DNA from: Arundinibacter roseus
GTDB taxonomy: Bacteria > Bacteroidota > Bacteroidia > Cytophagales > Spirosomataceae
Direction: 5' to 3'
Length of the DNA stretch: 64,000 nucleotides
Assembly: GCF_004348825.1 (NCBI RefSeq)
Contig: NZ_SMJU01000012.1
Location: 62,001-126,000 of the forward strand
In this document: one piece after another, positions 63,379 to 64,000 of the stretch
Layout: the number at the start of each line of letters is the position of its first letter
Position numbering within the stretch: position 1 is the stretch's first letter
Program-made: the position numbers and the translations under genes
The notes under the pieces: generated by a model
What the model was told of the DNA's origin: nothing
Seen by the model: the letters and a program-made list of their open reading frames with translations, nothing else
Database searches by the model: none

Positions 63379-64000
63379 ATGATCGTGACTTTACGCTTGT
63401 GGCGGACTTCTTATTTTTTAAAATCAATCTTTGTCATCATTCTTCTGGCAGGTAGCCACTTTTCGCTGGCGCAGGTCTCCGGACTTGTGGTCGATAAAGT
63501 TTCCGGTCAGCCTGTTCCTTTTGTAAGTGTGGCCTTGTACGCAACGGGCGATTCTACGGCTGCTTCGGGAAGCATAACGGACACCATGGGTCGCTATATT
63601 ATTCCAAATGTGAAGACCGGAAACTATACGCTGAAAACTTTTTATGTCGGGTATAAGCCTTTCAGTCTGGATGTTAATGTGAATCGGGGGCGCGCACTTG
63701 ATCTCGGAACGCTGGGGATTGAGGCCGAATCCAAGCTGTTGGATGAAGTTCGGGTAACCGGTCAACGCGCCGAAGTGCTCATCAAGGCCGACCGCCAAAC
63801 CTACCGGGCCGGGCAATTTCAATCGGCTGCTGGCGGCACGGCTACTGACGTACTGCGTAACCTGCCGGGGCTGTCGGTCAATGCCGAAGGCGAAGTAAGT
63901 CTTCGGGGAACGAGTGGTTTTCTGGTCCTGCTCAACGGCAAGCCCGTGCAGGCGAATCTGGGGACCTTGCTCAACCAACTCCCTGCCAATACCATTGAAT
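63379..64000 (+). CDS. Outer-membrane beta-barrel family receptor (partial, C-terminus outside window)
   Basis: The first 207 residues are visible, with a signal peptide (ending FSLAQ). A CarboxypepD-like domain follows (SGLVVDKVSGQPVPFVSVALYATGD, DTMGRYIIPNVKTGNYTLKTFYVGYKPF), then a TonB plug-like region (LLDEVRVTGQRAEVLIKADRQTYR, TDVLRNLPGLSVNAEGEVSLRGTSGFLVLLNGKP). This matches the OMP_b-brl_3 (outer-membrane beta-barrel family) receptors rather than SusC. The barrel lies beyond the window. It starts about 200 bp after the AraC gene, which may regulate it. Confidence 0.85.
   Translation, partial: MIVTLRLWRTSYFLKSIFVIILLAGSHFSLAQVSGLVVDKVSGQPVPFVSVALYATGDSTAASGSITDTMGRYIIPNVKTGNYTLKTFYVGYKPFSLDVNVNRGRALDLGTLGIEAESKLLDEVRVTGQRAEVLIKADRQTYRAGQFQSAAGGTATDVLRNLPGLSVNAEGEVSLRGTSGFLVLLNGKPVQANLGTLLNQLPANTIE

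Overview
The window looks like chromosome from a Bacteroidota bacterium, most likely order Cytophagales (Spirosoma/Runella/Dyadobacter-like). This is inferred from three SusC/SusD pairs, FecR/ECF-sigma pairs, a Y_Y_Y-domain one-component regulator, a HYC_CC_PP-like protein, an HMA-AraC fusion regulator, and promoters of the Bacteroidota form TTTG-N19-21-TAnnTTTG. No rRNA, tRNA or CRISPR array was seen. Genes at both edges are cut by the window.

Region 1 (1-3132, minus strand): a partial exported aminotransferase class V, a periplasmic lactonase-fold beta-propeller protein and a MacB/FtsX-type permease. Region 2 (3272-10245, plus strand): a copper-handling cluster. It holds a Cu(I) P1B ATPase (copA), a cytosolic HMA protein, a HYC_CC_PP-like secreted Cys-rich protein, a TonB-dependent receptor with a Cys-Cys plug motif, an AraC regulator whose N-terminus is an HMA-like CxxC domain, a metal-binding lipoprotein and a periplasmic HMA protein. 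copA and the HMA gene share an almost identical promoter-operator: two TGTAA direct repeats 22 bp apart, ending 21 bp before the -7 box.

Region 3 (10361-17106): kynureninase, a lipase-META fusion, a Cys-type sulfatase overlapping a DUF5060/DUF4038 glycosidase, and a DUF2071 protein. Region 4 (17217-20745): a REP-like palindrome, then an AT-rich island of three small membrane-protein genes (one CPBP-protease-like). The island is bounded by 84-bp direct repeats that copy the 3' end and terminator of the adjacent MFS gene, exactly 2000 bp apart.

Region 5 (20842-36152): polysaccharide locus A. It runs ECF sigma, FecR, SusC with STN domain, SusD, a lipoprotein, a beta-helix protein and a GH42-like enzyme, then two FAD oxidoreductases with a decayed REP-associated (RAYT) transposase between them. 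Region 6 (36334-45688): locus B, with ECF sigma, FecR, SusC with STN, SusD, a FAD oxidoreductase and a protein carrying a DxxSGAT flavinylation-type motif. Region 7 (46137-59288): an SGNH hydrolase, then locus C, with a Y_Y_Y/LuxR regulator, SusC without STN, SusD, a LamG lipoprotein and two GH144-family proteins. GH144 points to beta-1,2-glucan.

Region 8 (59464-64000, plus strand): a Ca2+-type P2 ATPase with a clear promoter, a cupin-AraC regulator, and the start of an outer-membrane beta-barrel receptor cut by the window end. Loci A and B appear to use trans-envelope signalling (SusC STN, FecR, sigma), whereas locus C appears to use a single inner-membrane regulator.
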